A stretch of DNA of 64,000 nt, taken from assembly GCA_025403435.1 (NCBI GenBank), contig CM046353.1:22141987-22205986 (forward strand). The letters are read 5' to 3'. This DNA comes from Artocarpus heterophyllus (taxonomy: Eukaryota; Streptophyta; Magnoliopsida; Rosales; Moraceae). Below, one piece after another: positions 45,183 through 57,360 of the stretch. The notes below the pieces were generated by a model that saw nothing but the letters and a program-made list of their open reading frames with translations, had not been told where the DNA came from and searched no databases. Every line of letters starts with the position of its first letter. Positions within the stretch are counted from its first letter, which is position 1. A program made the position numbers and the translations under genes.

Positions 45183-48100
45183 GTGCAACTAATTATGTTT
45201 GTGTTTCTCTGTAGGGATTCAAAGAAACGAGAAGTCTATTACGTGAAGACTTAACGCTTCAGATGAGCGATGGATCCTTGGTCTCAGCGGAAGCAGTGGG
45301 AGATGTCCATCTTTACTTTGATAATTATAGGAATTTAATTTTGCGAGATTGTTTTTATGTTCCTAAATTTAAAAGGAATTTAATTTCTATATCTTCTTTA
45401 TTTAATGACTCCTACGTGGTATCTTGTAATGAAAAAGTGGTGATTCGTCAAAACAAATCTTTTATCTGTTATAGATGGATGCAAAATAATCTATATTTTA
45501 TCAAACCTAAGATGGACTTATTGCTTAATGCTGAGATAAATGATAATAACTCAAAAAGACTTAAAACTTCTCACTCTAATAAGACTTATCTATGGCATTT
45601 GCGCCTTGGCCATATTAACCGGAATAGGATTTAAAGGTTAGTAAGGGATGGACCTTTAAGTCACTTAAAGGTGGAATCTATACCTCAATGTGAATCTTGT
45701 TTGGAGGGTAAAATGACCAAAAGACCATACGGGTCTAAGGGCAATAGGGGCAAAGGGGTTCTAGAACTTATGCATAGTGATGTTTGCGGACCGATGAACA
45801 TCTGGGCACGAGGAGGGTATGAGTATTTCATCACTTTTATTGACGATTACTCAAGATATGGGTATGTGTACCTAATGCACCACAAAAGCAAAACTTATGA
45901 TAAGTTCAGGGAGTTTCGGGCTGAAGTGGAAAAGCAATTGGGTAGACCCATAAAGGCACTTCGATCTGATCGAGGTGGGGAATACATTTCGAATGAGTTC
46001 TTGGGACACTTGTTAGAGAATGTGATTTTATCCCATTTGACTGCGCCAGGCACTCCGCAGCAGAATGGCGTAGCGGAGAGAAGGAATAGGACTTTGTTGG
46101 ACATGATTAGGTCCATGATGAGTTATTCATCATTACCTTTATCCTTTTGGGGATATGCACTACAAACTGCATGTTATCTTTTGAACAATGTGCCTTCAAA
46201 ATTGGTCCATAAAACTCCTCATGAGTTGTGGACAAGAAGGAAGACATCCTTAAACCATATTCGAATATGGGGATGTTTGGCTCATGTCCTGTTTAAGGAT
46301 CCGAATAAGTTGGAAGCACGTTCGGAAGTTTGTGTGTTTGTAGGATATCCAAAAGGGACTAAAGGGGGTTATTTTTATAACCCAAAGGAAAATAAAGTCG
46401 TGGATTCAACTAATGCAACTTTCCTTGAGGAGAGTTACGTCGACGAATTTAAACCTCGAAGCAAAGTGGTGCTTGAGGAGTTAAGGGGTGATCCGTTCAC
46501 TCTGGAGGTTCCAAACGAAACCATTCCAATCGGTGCAGAAATACTAAACAAACCTGAACAACAATCTCAGGGGCTTCGACGTAGTGGGAGGATCGGGCGT
46601 CCACCTGAGAGGTATATGTTCAATGGGGAAGTCTTTTTGGCTGAACCGGATGAACATGACAGGGATCCTTATACTTACACAGAAGCTATGGAGGATGTTG
46701 ATTTAAAACTCTAGACAGAGGCCATGAACATAGAGATGAAGTCTATGGAGACTAATCGGGTCTGGGAGCTAGTGGATCTTCCCGAAGGGGTAAAACCCAT
46801 AGGGTGTAAGTGGATCTACAAGAGGAAAAGAGGAGTGGATGGAAAGGTCGAAACCTTTAAGGCTAGACTGGTAGCTAAGGGTTATACGCAAAAGGAAGGA
46901 ATCGATTATGAGGAAACCTTTTCACCTGTAGCCATGCTTAAGTCCATCCGGATTCTCTTATCCATAGTTGCCGCTCTCGACTATGAGATTTGGCAGATGG
47001 ATGTCAAGATGGCTTTTTTGAATGGCTATCTTGATGGGTCCATTTATATGGAACAACCAGACGGGTTCAAGGTCGTGGGTCAAGAGGGTAAGGTTTGTAG
47101 GCTGCTGAAGTCAATTTATGAACTTAATCAGGCTTCCCGTTCTTGGAACATAAGATTTGTTCAAGTGATCAAGACTTATGGGTTCTCACAAAATGTGGAT
47201 GAACCATGTGTTTACAAACACATTAAGGATGGGGAGGTGGTTTTTCTACTCCTCTATGTGGATGACATTCTGCTAATTGGCAATGAAGTTGGGGCATTGT
47301 CATCGGTAAAATTATGGTTGACCAAGCAGTTTGACATGAAGGACTTGGGTGAGGCTAATTTTGTTCTTGGTATCCAGATCTTTCGGGATAGGAAGAACAA
47401 AATGGTAGCTTTGTCACAGGCCGACTACATAGATAAAATTCTCAGGAGGTTTGTAATGCAGGATTCCAATAAAGGTGGGCAACAATCTAGGTCTGGAATT
47501 ATTCTTTCTAAGAAAGACTCTCCAAAGTCTTATGAAGAAAGAGAATACATGAAGAAGGTGTCTTATGCTTCGGCAGTGGGTAGTCTCATGTATGACATGC
47601 TTTGCACACGACCCGATATTAGCTATGCGGTCGGGATTGTAAGTCGATTTCAGGTGGATCCAAGACTGAACCATTGGGTTGCGGTAAAGCATATTTTCAA
47701 GTACCTGAGAAGCAAACGAGGGTATATGCTTGTGTATTCGGGTGAGGACTTAACTCCTCTAGGATACATCGATTCAGATTTTCAATCCTGTCAGGATTCT
47801 AGGAAATCCACTTTAGGGTTTGTGTTTTCTCTTGGTGGTGGTGCCATCAGTTGGAGAAGTGCGAAGCAAGATTGCACTTCAGATTCAACGATGGAGGCCG
47901 AGTATGTGGCAGCTAGTGATGCTTCAAAAGAAGCTGTGTGGCTCCGCAAGTTCCTTGGGGATCTTGAGGTAGTTCCTGGTATGGATAAAGCGGTATCACT
48001 ATACTGTGATAACAGTGTGGCTCTAGCTAATGCTAAGGAACCAAGATTTCACAAGAAGAGTAACCATATTGATCGGAAGTATCATGTGATAAAGGACTTC

Positions 48101-48244
48101 GTTGAGGGCGGGCATGTCACAGTGTGCAAGATCACGTCAGAGGACAATTTAGCTGATCCATTTACGAAGACACTTACTAGGAGAGTCTTCGAGAGGCATG
48201 TGGAAGCTATGGGGATGCGAAATTTGCTGCATTTACTCACTTAG
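45183..48244 (+). pseudogene. Outer copia pol: protease end, integrase, reverse transcriptase, RNase H
   Basis: The outer frame resumes after the inner element. One frame runs almost to the end of pol, broken only by TAA 45632-45634 (CAA in the inner copy) and TAG 46712-46714 (TGG in relatives). In order it shows the protease end (FYVPKFKRNLISISSLF), the pre-integrase zinc region (LRLGHINRNRI, PQCESCLEGK) and the integrase core ([27 protein letters not shown]). Next come the integrase tail, RT ([16 protein letters not shown] at 47255-47266, [18 protein letters not shown]) and RNase H ([36 protein letters not shown]). This is the best preserved pol in the window. Confidence 0.95.
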
Positions 48245-48258
48245 TGCAAGTGGGAGAT
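48244..48258 (+). other. Polypurine tract, outer copia
   Basis: GTGCAAGTGGGAGAT lies directly before the 3' LTR and overlaps the pol stop region. Confidence 0.9.
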
Positions 48259-49696
48259 TGTTAGACATGTATGCCCTAAGGAGTAAAAGTGTAATACATT
48301 TTTGGAGACATTTTTATCAATAAAGAATTTGTTCATTTATATATACCAAATCTTGTCCTCTTTACGTTCATATTTGTTGAATGTATGATAAGCAAATAGT
48401 AGTCTAAGACTGTCAGTCTAAACCTTAAGAATTGGGCATATGATGGACTGATTATGCGGAAGACATGATTCTTAAGGTGACGGTCTAAAACATATGATCC
48501 ACAATCAAGGGAATAAAGTTGGGCGCTTTATTCATGTAAAGATTGTTATGTTGTCTATATCCTCTTTGGGAGATGGTTTGTCTTGACCATCTGAGTTGGA
48601 CTCCGTGAATAGAAACATTGGCGCTTTGCCATAGGTGACAATGTGTTGGATCGGGACATTAAGTGAATTGATTTGGATTAATAATTCTATCTTGGCAAAT
48701 CGATTCACTTTAGACAATCACTTTTATTGTATCTTAATCCTGAGATGAATAGTGGGCCTGTTGTCTCGACTTGTGTCTTTTGATGTACCAATGGGTGACT
48801 CCCGCATCTCTATAGTGGTATGCATGCCGGTACGTTGGAGGCATGACTCTTGATAGCGTAGACTTGTTATTCATAGATATGGAATCCATAGCTCCTCCTT
48901 AGGAGTAATGATATCCTCTTATATATGTTGTCCTGTAATTGGAAAACTGGAGCGCTCAACCATTTGGAAACATAGGTGTAACCGAATGGTATACTATCTT
49001 TGGATAGTAAGTTTTCTAAAGGTTAGACAATGGAACGTAAGATAAAAATAATCGGGAAGGTAAGACAGAACTTGTTCTTAAGCTGATTATGGATTATCAT
49101 ATGGGGATGCGATACACTTTGATATTTCATGGAGACATAGCTACACGAGCTTCATAATTCTATAAAGTTCGAGAGTGTAGCTCCAAGCTTTTAGTGGAGT
49201 AGCGTTGGAGTTGATAATTGTGAAATGTATATCTAGGATATTGGGTTTCATAATTATCATGAGCTTGAACTTTATAGGTCCATTTTGGTCCCCTTTGCTA
49301 GCTCACAAAATCCTGTAATGGCACGGCGTATTTTTCCAATAATCGGTGACTTATGTCGGATTTATCGGATTGGTTTAAAATTTGTAAGAATCAAATAATT
49401 CATGTCTTTTTATTGGTTGAATTAATTTTCTAATAAAATTAATTTAAGATAAACTTGTTGAATTATTGGATCAGATAATTCTTGTCTGTTTATCGGTTGA
49501 TTTAATTTTGGATAAATTAGATCAAGATAAACTTGTAGAATTATTGTGAATTGATTTATTTTCTTAGAGATTATGTTGATAAAGTTTGTTTTGATCCGAT
49601 ATCTTCTCTATTGGGTTATTTGAATCAAAATTGAGACTTTATCCTTTAGAATCTCGGGTGAAAAATAAAAGATTCGCGGAGATTTTTTCTCGGGAG

Positions 49697-49757
49697 TTCG
49701 GCCTGCCAAATGACGTGGTCGGCCTGCCGAACTGGCCTGTTCGGCCTACTGATCAAC
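49697..49757 (+). repeat. CG-rich hairpin motif cluster, outer copia 3' LTR
   Basis: One exact unit lies between two decayed ones (cggcctgccaa, cggcctactga), plus the short 'actggcctgt' link seen in copy 2. Confidence 0.88.
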
Positions 49758-49871
49758 GGGAGATAAGATTACGCATTTTCACGTGAATCTTATCAGATAT
49801 TGATCCGAACTTGATTTTGTTTCGAGTTTTTGAGACCTAATCTGATAAGGACTGACCCCAGGACTGAGGGC

Positions 49872-49880
49872 TATATAAAG
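49872..49880 (+). promoter_or_regulatory. LTR TATA box, outer copia 3' LTR
   Basis: TATATAAAG is in the conserved family A context. It could drive read-through into the Tat sequence on the right. Confidence 0.72.
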
Positions 49881-50271
49881 GGAGTGAGTCTCATAATTTA
49901 CTTAGATCAATTGAGAGATTAAGAGTGATACTCTTCTAGTGAGCATCTGAAAACTCCCTGAGAGCTTTTGTTCACAAATCACGAACACTAGCTTTAGGTT
50001 CTCTCTCTTGGTTGGAAGGAGAGTCACCGGTGGAAGAGCTGTATGTGTGAGCCCACACTCACTCCGGTTGTGGATAGAGAATAGCAAAGAAGACCAGTTG
50101 GTTGAGGCTCTTCTGGAACGTTGCTTCTCTTCATAGGCTGCGGAGGTTCTTAACACAAAGGTTAATAAGATCTGTCTAATTTATACATATAACATGTCAA
50201 ACTTGTGTTTTGGAAATTACTCTAATGAAAATTTTTAAAATTCTGCTGCGCACCGTGTTTCCAATACATTT

Positions 50272-50892
50272 TGCGAACGGCCTTGCCGAGGTCACTGAAG
50301 TGAGCGGCTCGACATGAGACCCCAGAATTTTGGCAAATTGCTGGCGTTTGAGGCATTTTCGAGCAAAATCTCTGCAGTCCTGCTGCATGGTTGGCCAGTA
50401 GTAGCCATGTCGAAGGCACTTTTGGGCTAAAGAGCGCCCACTGGAGTGGTTGCTGCATAGGCCTTCATGGATTTCTTTCATTAGATACTCAGCCTCCTTA
50501 GGATCCAAGCATCTCAAACATGGTGTGGTGTATTCTTGTCGGTATAATTTTCCACTGATCATCGAATACCGAGCCATGCCATTACGTACCCGACGTGCTT
50601 CTTCTCAGTCATCGGGTAATTCGGCTGTGGTCAGGTATCGGATGATCGGGTCCATCCACATAGTCCTGGGCTATTTGGCTACACCTATGACTTCCTTAAC
50701 GATGCTCGGCTCGGCAAGTCTTTCAATGGGGACCGAAGTTAAATCACTTCCACCCAAGTCGAAAGCCAATCAGGCAAGGGGGTCAGCTTCTACGTTCTCT
50801 GACCGAGGGATCTGCTTGAAAGAGTAAGACTTAAATTGTTCAAGCAGTCATTTCACTTCTTGCAAGTATGCAGCCATGGAGTCTGCTCGGGC
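50272..50892 (-). pseudogene. Tat integrase N-terminal half and RNase H-integrase linker
   Basis: The minus strand has the H2C2 zinc region (KEIHEGLCSNHSSGRSLAQK, then RQQFA after a weak cysteine pair) and the YYWPTM motif. The start of the core is at 50300-50272, where the copia split it. A stop near 50578 and other changes break the frame. Its continuation is at 31065-30223. Confidence 0.85.
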
Positions 50893-51480
50893 CTAAAATC
50901 CTCCAGTGACCTGCTGAACTACAAGCATTGAGTCATTATGGATGGTGATGCGGTTTACCCCGAGATCCCAGGCGATCCAAAGCCCAGCCAAGAGAGCTTC
51001 GTATTTTGCCTCATTGTTGGAGGCCTTGAAGTCAAACTGGAGGGCATAGATGACCTTATAACTGTCTGGGTTGGTTAAGATCAACCCAACGCCTGACTCG
51101 TAGACCCAAGAGGATCCGTCGACGTGCAGTTTCCAGTCCAGCTCCAGGGAAAGACTGTCCTCACTGCAGCTGGGTGCATCGGGCACTTCGATGGGTGACT
51201 TCTCGACAAGTAGAGTCGCCTGTCCGGCATCTGTGAATTCTGCAATGAAGTCTGCTAGAGCTTGAGCATTGATGGTCGTCCTTGGTACAAAATGCACATC
51301 GTACTGGCCGAGCTCTACTCACCACTTGGCCATGCGGCCCGATATCTTCGGACTCTGGAATACCTGTCGAAGGGGAAATTTGGTCGAGACGTTGATGGTA
51401 TGATCTTGGTAGTACGGTTGCAACTTTCAGACCGAAGTAAATTAAGGTAAAAGCCAACTTCTCCAGTGGCAAGGTATCGC
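50893..51480 (-). pseudogene. Tat RNase H
   Basis: Frame 51297-50893 has NAQALADFIAEFT, LHVDGSSWVYESGVGLIL and ASNNEAKYEALLAGL, ending near VVQQVTGGF. These are the RNase H D, E and following motifs of the Tat type. Frame 51472-51161 overlaps with the part that joins RT. Confidence 0.88.
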
Positions 51481-52433
51481 TCCTCGGTGCCTTGGAATGT
51501 GTGGCTTGTGTAATAAACCGGCCTTTGAACTCCGTCCTCGTCTCGGACTAAGACCTAGTTGACGGCTTTCTCTAACACGGCTAAATACGCGGTTAGAGCT
51601 TCGCTGGGCAAAGGTTTGGACAGGAGCGGGGGCGTGGCCAAATAGATCTTCAGGCTTTGGAAAGCTTCCTCACACTCCCTACTCCACTCAAACCTCCCCT
51701 TGAGTGCCTTAAAAAATGGATGGCACTTGTCGGTAGCCCGGGAGACAAACCTTGACAGGGCTGCCACCATGCCAGTGAGCCGTTGCACGTCTTTTGTTGT
51801 CTGAGGAGAATGCATATCAATAATCGCTTGGGCCTTTGCCAGGTTGACCTCAATGCCTCGTTGATTAACCAAAAATTTGAGGAATTTGCCTGAGCTTACA
51901 CCGAATGCACGCACATTTCGTCGGGTTGAGTTTCATCCCATACTCCCGGAGAATGTCTAAGCTTGCACGGATGTCGGCCATGTGGTCTTTTGCTTGGACA
52001 GACTTTACCAGCATGTCGTCCACGTAGACCTCCATAGTTTTCCCGATTAGCCGAGCAAACATCTTATTGACAAGGCGTTGGTATGTAGCTCCGGCATTCT
52101 TAAGGCCGAAAGGCATCACCACGTAGCAGTATAAGCCCTGGTCGGTAACGAAGGCAGTTTTCACTTGGTCTTCCTCGGCCATCTTTATCTGATTGTACCC
52201 AGAGTACGCGTCCATAAAGCTCAGAAGCTCATGACCGGCAGTGGCATCGACGAGCTGATCTATCCGAGGAAGGGGAAAACAATCCTTCAGGCAGGCCTTG
52301 TTGAGATCGGTATAGTCAATGCAGACCTGCCATTTTCCATTTGCCTTTTTGACGGGGATGACATTTGCTAACAATTCTAGGTATTTAACTTCTCTGATGA
52401 ATCCAGCCTTGAGGAGCTTCCAGACTTCCTCGT
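51481..52433 (-). pseudogene. Tat reverse transcriptase
   Basis: Frame 52374-51865 has ANVIPVKKANGKWQVCIDYTDLNKA, FMDAYSGYNQIKM, PFGLKNAGATYQRLVN and the catalytic YVDD (codons at 52015-52026). Frame 51914-51555 gives the thumb and connection (FLVNQRGIEVNLAKAQAI, LTGMVAALSRFVSRATDK). A frameshift near 51890 separates the two, and a stop follows 51555. YVDDMLVKS is the usual Tat form. Confidence 0.92.
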
Positions 52434-53336
52434 TTATTGCAGCGTAGCCCTTCTTTTCTGTATTACCGACCTGTGGCTAGATTGGACATTGAGTCGATGG
52501 CTAATGATGCTCGGGTCAATGCTAGGCATGTCCTCATGAGACCACACAAAAACGTCCTGATATTCAGTAAGGAACCTTTCCAGGTCAGCCTGGATCGCAG
52601 GTCTCAGCTGGGATCTGAGTTGAACAGTGTGTTTCGGCCTCTCAGGGTCTAGGAAAAACATCACCAAATCCTCGACCGGTGTGGCTCTTACCTCTTCCTC
52701 GAGCAATCTGGGGTCTAAGTCTGCCAATATCTTTGGTGTCGGGTCCGCAGGGAGATCCGTTTCGTCAACCGAATAGATGGCCGAGAGGCCTTGGTGCAGA
52801 GCTATGGCCGCTCTTACGGCACTGGCGTAACAAGCTCGGGAATCCATCTGGGATGAGCGGACCACTCCGACACCGCCATCCGTGGGGAATTTCATGGCCA
52901 GGTGATACGTAGAGACTATCGCCTTCAAGGCATTCAATGTTGGGCAGCTGATGATGATGTTATATTGGGAGGGTTTGTCGACGACCAAAAAGTCAACAAC
53001 CCGAGTGAGTAGAGCTGCTTCTTCTCCAAAGGTTACGGGCAAGCCGACCTTCCCTACTGCTCGAACACATTCTCCCGTAAAGCCATAAAGTGGGGTCTGA
53101 ACTGGGACCAAATGGGCATTGCTTATCTTTAGTTTGTCAAAGGCTTGCTTGAAGAGGATGTCGGCTGAGTTGCCGTTGTCGATTAGAACACGGCGAACTA
53201 TGTTGTTGGCGATGTGCAGTTCGCACACTAGGGCGTCATTGTGCGGGTGTATTAATCGGTCCGCTTCCTCTTCGGTAAACATGATTGGGGTATCCTCTTG
53301 GTGACATATCTTGTTGATATGCTCGGATATGTTCAT
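52434..53336 (-). pseudogene. Tat protease and linker
   Basis: The 300-codon frame holds a retropepsin domain with RVLIDNGNSADILF (active-site D-N-G, where D-x-G-S is usual) and later the RT-proximal linker (EDMPSIDPSIISHRLNV). The protease would process the polyprotein. Confidence 0.88.
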
Positions 53337-55084
53337 GAATTCACCCCGCTCAATCAGTCGAGCTTCTCTGACATACGACCGTCGCCCACTCGACGTGTCC
53401 CCGGTAACAGGCCCACCGAATATCGTGAACGATATTCAGGGGATCCGAGGTGTTCCCAGCTTCAGCTCTGGGGCGGTTCTGTATGTCTCGGCTCGACGAA
53501 TCATTTCTTCCTGAGGTGGACCTCGGAGTTATGACCCGCTCAACAAACTTTTGCAAATGGCCTTCTCGGACCAGCCTTTCAATTTGGTCCTTCAGTTGGA
53601 TGCATTCGCGAGTTCTATGCCCCACATCCTTATGGAATTCGCAAAACCTTGATTGATTTCGCTTCACCTTGCTTCCTCGGAGCTTGGGTGGTGGCGTTAA
53701 CAAATTTTTGCCACTTACCTGGGCGAGCACCTCGTCGATGGTCGCCACTAACAGTGTGTGGCTTTGAAATTTACCGGTCGGTCCCTTTGGCTTCTCGGAT
53801 TTCTTCTCTTTCTTTTGCTTCTTGCTCTGCTTGATGTTGCTTTGTTCTGACATTTTCTTTTGTTTCTTATCCTTCTTTGTTCCGCTTGGGCCGGCTTCTT
53901 CCCTATGGCTTTTCATGTATTCGTTAGCGTCGGCATGTCTCTACGCATATCTAAGCATTTGAGAAAATGTGCTCGGCTGCTCAAAAGCCAGCGACCAGGT
54001 CAGCTTTTCGTCTCGAAGACCCCCTATAAAAATGTGCTTAAGGGTCTCGTCTTCGACAGTACTTGACTTCGAGATGCTGCCTAGGTGAACCGATTGATAT
54101 AATCCCTGACGTTGCCTTCTCCTTGTTTGACAGCATATAGGTATGTAATTTCTTTCCTCTGCATTTTCGTTGTAGAAAATGCTAAAGAGAAGGCGTCGGC
54201 TAGCTGCCGAAAAGAAGAAATAGATGATCGTCGGAACCACTGTCGAGCAGGACCTGTCAGTGTTAGCGAAAAAGCTTTACACATCGCAGCGACACTAGCG
54301 TTCTGCAGTAGCATGTGCCCCCTAGAAAAGTTGAACATGCTCATCAGCATCCATCGTCCCATCATAGGACTTGATTTGCGGTACCTTGAACTTTGGCAGC
54401 ATAGGGGCCCGCATTATATTATCTGGGAAGGGTGGATCCTGGGCTCCTGTCTCGTCTAGGCCAAATCGATAATTCTGAATCTCGTCGATCTGGCGTGCAA
54501 TGCCCAGAACTTGGCGGCTGTTAGTGTCCTCAGGCAGTTCGACCCGATAGGGTATTCCGCCCTCAGCGTGGCCTCCAGCTCCAAGCTGGCAGGTTCTGGT
54601 TTGCTCCTCGAGATCTGAGCCTGTCAAATACTGAGGCTCGAGAACCTTGTGGCGAGGGAGCACGAGCTGCTTGGTGTCCAAGACGGCCTTCCTAGACCAA
54701 CCTATTATTGGCCGAGATGCCACGAGTGGATCCTCTAGACTGCTCGGAGTAAGCTTCTTCATGGTTGGCTACGCTTCGCTCTATCCGACCTCCAGCCTGG
54801 TCAACCTGGGCCAGGGGCAGCAGAGCTGGTGAGCCTGGCGCTGAGTCTGCTACACGAACTGTTGCGTTAGGATCTGGACTACGTTCGTGAGTTCTCGGAT
54901 CAGGGTCCTGAGCGACAGGGGCATCCGCCGGCTCAGCCCTAGCCATGCTTCCTTGCCCCTCGGACCAGGACCTCGAGGTCCGAGGACGACCCCTACGCCT
55001 ACCAATGTTCGGTTGCATATTTCTTGCATCGCCCGACCCCTCCTGTCGGGCTGTCTCGTCTTTGACGTTTCCTTGAGTCGCCAT
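53337..55084 (-). pseudogene. Tat gag
   Basis: The ATG at 55084 (MATQGNVKDET) opens a low-complexity, charged and proline-rich N-terminus (55084-54692). The gag core follows in overlapping frames (54762-54322, 54365-54081 with LTGPARQWFRRSSISSFRQL, and 54240-53941). A lysine-rich segment and a zinc-knuckle-like region (CEFHKDVGHRTREC, 53916-53350) complete it. At least three frameshifts break it. Gag would form the particle. Confidence 0.88.
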
Positions 55085-55135
55085 CTCGGGCGTTAGGGGT
55101 AATGTAGCTGACGTTTGGGTGAAGGCATAGGCGCC

Positions 55136-55153
55136 CTCCTTCTAGCGCCAAAA
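55136..55153 (-). other. Primer-binding site region (Tat)
   Basis: On the minus strand, TTTTGGCGCTAGAAGGAGGG follows the 5' LTR. TGGCGC is the usual start of gypsy primer sites, but I cannot name the tRNA with confidence. Confidence 0.65.
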
Positions 55154-55798
55154 TGTTGATGCTTACCGTGATCCTGGCGTCGGATCAACACCACGTGCGG
55201 CTGCACATGATCCGACTCTCCTTCGATCCGCCTCTGCCCGGTCAGATGTACCTGCAACAAGATGAGGGACGCTTCAGAGGCAATAGAAAGGTTATTCGAT
55301 AGACAAGGGCTCTCTGATGCTCAAGGCAGGGTTTACTCGGCAGAGGGCGGCAGCCAGTTAGGAGGGAAGAAGAATCCCTCTAGAATACCATAAATGCATC
55401 CTATTTATAGGCCACCACTTGGATTGGGTGTAAGGTGGGTTTTACCCACGACCCAGGTGTCACATCAAGGTGTGTCAGGAAGTAGGTGATAAGTGTCATG
55501 TCCCTCGTCCGATGGATTAGACTCCATCAGACGGCGAGTTAACTGCCTCGTGTTGGCCTATAAGGGCGAGTGGCAACCTGCTTGTGAGTAAGAATCACCC
55601 GACCCGAGCTCGTGTATATTCCGAGGTGGCAACCTGCGTGGCATGCAGCCTCGGAGGCCCCGAAAGGCACCTCAGAAGGGCGCGCGTCGTGTCAGGGGGC
55701 TGAAGCAAGCTTACTGGAGTTCTACCGAGCTTATTAGCCGACCACCGAAGTTTATTTCCTCTTCGGTGACTTCGGTGGCGCCGAACTCACCCTCAACA
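55154..55798 (-). repeat. 5' LTR of the Tat-like element
   Basis: At 645 bp it pairs with 25851-26486 and ends in TCAACA followed by the duplicated TCTCC. A short 'cttcggtga' duplication near 55761-55777 accounts for most of the length difference. Confidence 0.92.
55400..55409 (-). promoter_or_regulatory. TATA box of the Tat 5' LTR
   Basis: CCTATTTATA on the plus strand is the reverse of TATAAATAGG. It is conserved in the other LTR and would drive the Tat genomic RNA. Confidence 0.7.
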
Positions 55799-55803
55799 TC
55801 TCC

Positions 55804-56046
55804 AATTCAAACAATTCCTATTTAAATTAGAATTCTACTATTTAAAATCATAATCTAATTTAAATAATAGTGAATAATTATCCATTATTCATAATTCAAA
55901 TTCAACGAGGGTTTAATTTATTATTCAAATACAAAATTTAAATAATTAATTATCCAAAATCTCAATTACCAGTTTGAATAATTATTTTCCAAAATTAATT
56001 AAATAATTAATTCTCCAATATTTAGCAAATGTTGGCATCAACCCTA
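55804..56046 (-). repeat. Probable old LTR remnant (minus), right segment
   Basis: Very AT-rich DNA with no coding content. It joins 25850 if the Tat element and one TCTCC are removed. The right gypsy starts at 56047, and CCCTA (56042-56046) is the left half of its target-site duplication. Confidence 0.45.
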
Positions 56047-57182
56047 TGTCACGCCCCGGAGTACGGGAGGTGACGTGGTGGATTATCTAAATTAATTTAA
56101 AGAGAGTTTAATTAAAATCAGGAGTTTAAGGGTTTGAGTTAAATATAAAATGTGAAAATTTAAGGAAAGCCATTGCATGAATAATTAATATTAAAGAATA
56201 AACATAACGAGTATGGGTCCCACAGACCTACAACTTGTGCACACACATGGTACTGACAATATCATAAATACAATCACAGTCCAAGTACAAATAAAGTTAA
56301 AATCTTACATGCCTTGATTTAAATAATACAAATTAATCTACTAGTCCCTCTATTGCTCCTGGGTTTTGTCCGTTGAGTCCTCTCCAAACCTAAATAGAAA
56401 ACCACCTAGAAGGGGGGGAAATTTAAAACAAATAAAACGTGAGCGAAAGGCTCAGTAGGACTACATTTTATAAAATAATTTAATTTAAAGAAACATTTCA
56501 CTATTCAGGGATTACTTGAAAGAAACCTTGAATAAATAAATAAATAAATAAGTTTGAATAAAACCGTCCTTACTCATAACAGTTTACTCTGACAACCAGA
56601 AATATCATTTTCTTTTCCTAGGCAAACCATAATAATATCACCACCGTAGTGGCCCAGCTTGGGTTTCGGGACCTGCCCCCAAGGTCGATCGCTACACGAC
56701 CCGATCTCTAATATGGCATCATGCCTATATGTTTATTATCATCATCATTCAAAACCCAATTACCGAGTGTTGCCATTTACATTCATTATGAAGTTCATTT
56801 CAGCTCACGGTATATTAAAATATAACTGATAAATTCATTTTTAAACAACCGTTGAAAACATTTTTAATAGAAATCCTTTTCAAAGCCAAATCATTTCGAA
56901 ACTAGGCTACTAAGGAAATGGGATAGAAGTCCTACCTCGATACTCATGCCAGTGTCCCACACCGTAATCTCGGTCCGCTATACGTTAGCTCTGCGGAACC
57001 ACGAACGATCCTAGATACAGACTAAGTCAATCAATATCTAGTTCGAGACATTCTATGTTACTAAACCATTTCATGATGTCCTAATGTGCCATTTGTATCT
57101 TTAAAATCATTCTATAAGGTTGGGATTTAAATCGGGGTTCAAAACAGTGAAAACGGGTGAAAAATCACAAAATTCTCCATGC

Positions 57183-57360
57183 TCGGCCGGCCTGCCGGAC
57201 TCCCTACTTTGGCCAGGCCGAACTGTACAGTTCAGACTGCTGGTAGCCAAGTCCAGTCGGCCGGTCATTCCCTAGGTTCGGCCTACCGGACTGATGAACA
57301 CTAGCCTGCCGATCCCTTGATCCAGCCAGCCGAACAAGTAGTTTGGCCTGCCGAACTGGG
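57183..57360. repeat. CG-rich hairpin motif cluster in the right gypsy LTR
   Basis: About eight decayed units occur in 178 bp (ggcctgccgg, ggccaggccga, cggcctaccgg, tagcctgccga, tggcctgccga and others). None is exact, but the core and the run of related units are clear. Confidence 0.8.

Larger units (their letters stand above)
31066..50266 (+). mobile_element. Full-length copia family A element (outer), + strand
   Basis: The LTRs are 31066-33320 and 48259-50266. A primer-binding site, leader, gag, pol and polypurine tract lie between them, and the TSD CATTT is perfect (31061-31065 and 50267-50271). Its protease site is interrupted by a second family A element in reverse orientation (35458-45177). 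Without that insertion it would be about 9.5 kb. The domain order (protease, integrase, RT, RNase H) shows it is Ty1/copia. The long LTRs and gag type suggest an Angela/Tork-like lineage, which I cannot fix without a tree. Confidence 0.95.
48259..50266 (+). repeat. 3' LTR of the outer copia
   Basis: The 2008-bp LTR runs from TGTTAGACATG to TTTCCAATA. The last dinucleotide CA is changed to TA. The duplicated CATTT follows. Confidence 0.93.
25851..55798 (-). mobile_element. Tat-like Ty3/gypsy element, minus strand, split by nested copia
   Basis: Short LTRs (25851-26486 and 55154-55798) flank gag, protease, RT, RNase H and integrase on the minus strand. A long 3' region carries an antisense gene. 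The TSD TCTCC is perfect (25846-25850 and 55799-55803). Without the nested 19.2 kb the element would be about 10.7 kb, a normal size for the Tat lineage. The extra antisense ORF between integrase and the 3' LTR is a known feature of some Tat-clade elements (for example Grande and Retand). All coding parts are decayed. Confidence 0.92.

Noticed and set aside
52165..54459. Plus-strand frames opposite the Tat gag-protease-RT region
   Set aside because: They are shadows of the minus-strand pol and gag. Only the antisense gene at 26866-29268 has independent support.
25325..56046. Assigning the split AT-rich remnant to a named element
   Set aside because: No clear TG...CA ends or target-site duplication could be found, so I only call it a probable old LTR.
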